Of a stretch of DNA of 64,000 nucleotides, positions 62,333 to 64,000 are shown in pieces. Position numbers and translations under genes: made by a program. The notes beneath the pieces were generated by a model. The model ran no database searches. It saw only the letters and a program-made list of their open reading frames with translations, and was not told the origin of the DNA. The DNA is from Lepas anatifera. Taxonomy: Eukaryota > Arthropoda > Thecostraca > Lepadidae. The stretch's first letter is position 1. Every line of letters begins with the position of its first letter. The stretch is taken from positions 62,001 through 126,000 of the forward strand of contig JAOTON010002077.1 in NCBI GenBank assembly GCA_034440635.1, read 5' to 3'.

Positions 62333-63699
62333 CTGGCACAAGAACACGTCACCAGCATCACCAATAGGCATGTGCGCTGCAAGGGGTGTGTCACGACAGA
62401 GGGCGACGGGTCACGGCCACATTACCAGAGAATTAGGCCTTTATAAAAATATTGGACATATTCATCAGTCTCCTTGATATTATATTGTATCGCAGCTGCT
62501 TCCCCCTGGGTACGTACGGTATCAGTATCAAAAGAGGACATTTGATGGGACAATTCCCGGTGTCGATAACAAAAAAACAGCACATTTGCTCATCAGTCAG
62601 CAGCATTAATGATAATGTCCAGCAAACAATGTGCGAACACGTAGCAAGTCGTCTTAAATTCAGGGTGAAGGGAAAACTTTGTCTAACTTGTAAAGGTCAT
62701 GGGGGCGCCCATATCTAACTGAGGTTCCTGCATACCCGTGCAAAATCACTGAATATGAGGGCGGGAGAGTCATTTTATTTCCGTCTCTTGCATAAATTTA
62801 TGATGAATACTGGAGGAAATTTGTTATGCAGTTCTGCTCAATGGCAGTCAAAGCCAGTCATTCTCGATTATCGAAACTCTGATTTTTTCGCATCACACCA
62901 GATGACGCATGTGAAAACGCTTTAATCAGAACAGCGCGACGCTTAATTTACAATGTGCGTGCCCGTATGTAGTAACTACAAAGAAGTAAAAAAACTACCT
63001 AGAAGTCCGCGGCTTTTGGGAACCATGTTTTGCACGAGGTTGTATAGATGGTCAGTGGTTTGCCCACTCCTTGTTAGAGGCGCATAAGCATGTTTGTCGT
63101 TAGTTACCACGGCTTTAGTATGCTAAAGCCGCAGTGTGCTAAGCTACTTCTGTGTTATTTGAGAAACTGCACGAGGACATCACCACCGGTGAATGTCTAC
63201 AGTGGTGCTCAGGTATGATATGTAAATATGTCAGGTTCGCTCTTTCCTCGAAGTTTGTCAGGCTTGCCATTTCCTTCCTTGGATGTCGGCAGTAAAAATA
63301 ATTGCATTATAAAACCCCGTGAGTATTCCGAGCTTTAGGCCGGCGGTAGCACAGTCAGATCCAGGATTTCTGGTGGAAAGGGGTTTCTAAATTTCCGTGA
63401 AAGGGGCCTTACTTGGACAAGAGAGGCGCTACTTGTTAACGTGCAGACTATGAGGGGGGAGAGGCGCTGAATCGCTACGTGGAGGCGCGATGTCTCGCCC
63501 CTGGGGGATGGGAGAGGGCCCCCACGTCTCAGCGGTCACTGACAGATGTCGAATTTTGAGCCGGGGTGGTGGGTCTCTGCCCCCTCTGTACTCTGGATCA
63601 CCCAAACGCCAACAGGGACTGCTGCGAACCCGAAATACTAGGGCCATGGACCGCCTACCTCCCTACTGCTCTAACAACCGCAGGTGTCTTACAGCGGGC
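62333..63699. other. Unc13-4-like intron or upstream, nothing recognised
   Basis: No further exon of the gene could be identified. A gatccaggatttctgg fragment near 63358 resembles the GGATCCAGG repeat ends. Confidence 0.35.
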
Positions 63700-64000
63700 A
63701 GAAAACGGGCGTGGCATATCTAACAGGTTAGGAGGCTGGGTGGCTACACCATCCGACACGGGCGTGGCATATCTAACAGGTTAGGAAGTTGGGCGGTTAT
63801 ACCATCCCACGACGGGCGTGACATATCCAACAGGTTAGGAAGCTGGGTGGCTACACTATCCCACGACGGGCGTGACATATCTAACAGGTTAGGAAGTTGG
63901 GCGGCTACACCATCCCACGACGGGCGTGGCATATCTAACAGGTTAGGAAGCTGGGCGGTTATACCATCCCACGCAGGCGTGACATATCTAACATGTTAGG
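63700..64000. repeat. ~53-base array running off the window
   Basis: Five to six units of ggcgtggcatatctaacagg ttaggaagctgggcggttat accatcccacgac. The right limit is not in the window. Confidence 0.92.

Overview
The window is animal nuclear DNA: GC-rich, strongly conserved short exons separated by large introns full of minisatellites, tRNA-derived SINE sequence and DNA transposons. The protein families (14-3-3 epsilon, an Unc13-4/BAIAP3-type protein) and the repeat content suggest an arthropod, plausibly a crustacean. That is inference; no species can be named from the sequence alone.

Two host genes lie tail to tail. On the + strand, a 14-3-3 epsilon gene has coding exons at 3437-3636, 6814-6920, 13048-13185, 26775-26989 and 30408-30460; the start-codon exon lies left of the window. 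On the - strand, 16 coding exons between 62332 and 34228 read open and phase-consistent for about 837 codons. They encode the MUN/MHD region and C-terminal C2 domain of a Munc13-4/BAIAP3-like priming factor; its N-terminus lies right of the window. The two stop codons are about 3.8 kb apart.

The most unusual property is shared by both genes. Many exon-intron junctions seed tandem arrays whose repeat unit contains the end of the exon plus the splice site itself (donor arrays after 3636, 13185, 48008, 49393 and 62216; acceptor arrays before 6814, 13048, 30408 and 34736). Several other junctions abut an intronic array. Some units begin with GT and end with AG.

Inside one donor array (38391-48007) sits a 7.37-kb TIR transposon (38604-45972) flanked by a TGTA duplication. 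It carries subterminal palindromic motifs and a + strand gene: a basic N-terminal exon, about 44 copies of a 13-residue repeat, then a protein with Cys pairs and an RNase-H-like domain of the DUF7869 type. The copy has several frame breaks.

Other mobile elements: TTAA-flanked elements rich in AGGTCA half-sites (284-1123, 55485-56400, a partial one at 1-279, a degraded one at about 25292-26129); a 2.6-kb hAT-like element with an 8-bp duplication (17707-20304); a 264-bp hAT-like MITE (52571-52834); a long foldback element split by a SINE (8411-9133) with a relative inside the 7.4-kb transposon; and four copies of a roughly 270-bp GGATCCAGG-ended repeat. Long open frames inside the arrays (for example 29357-30779, 40509-42640 minus, 51240-52265) are repeat artefacts and are not annotated as genes.
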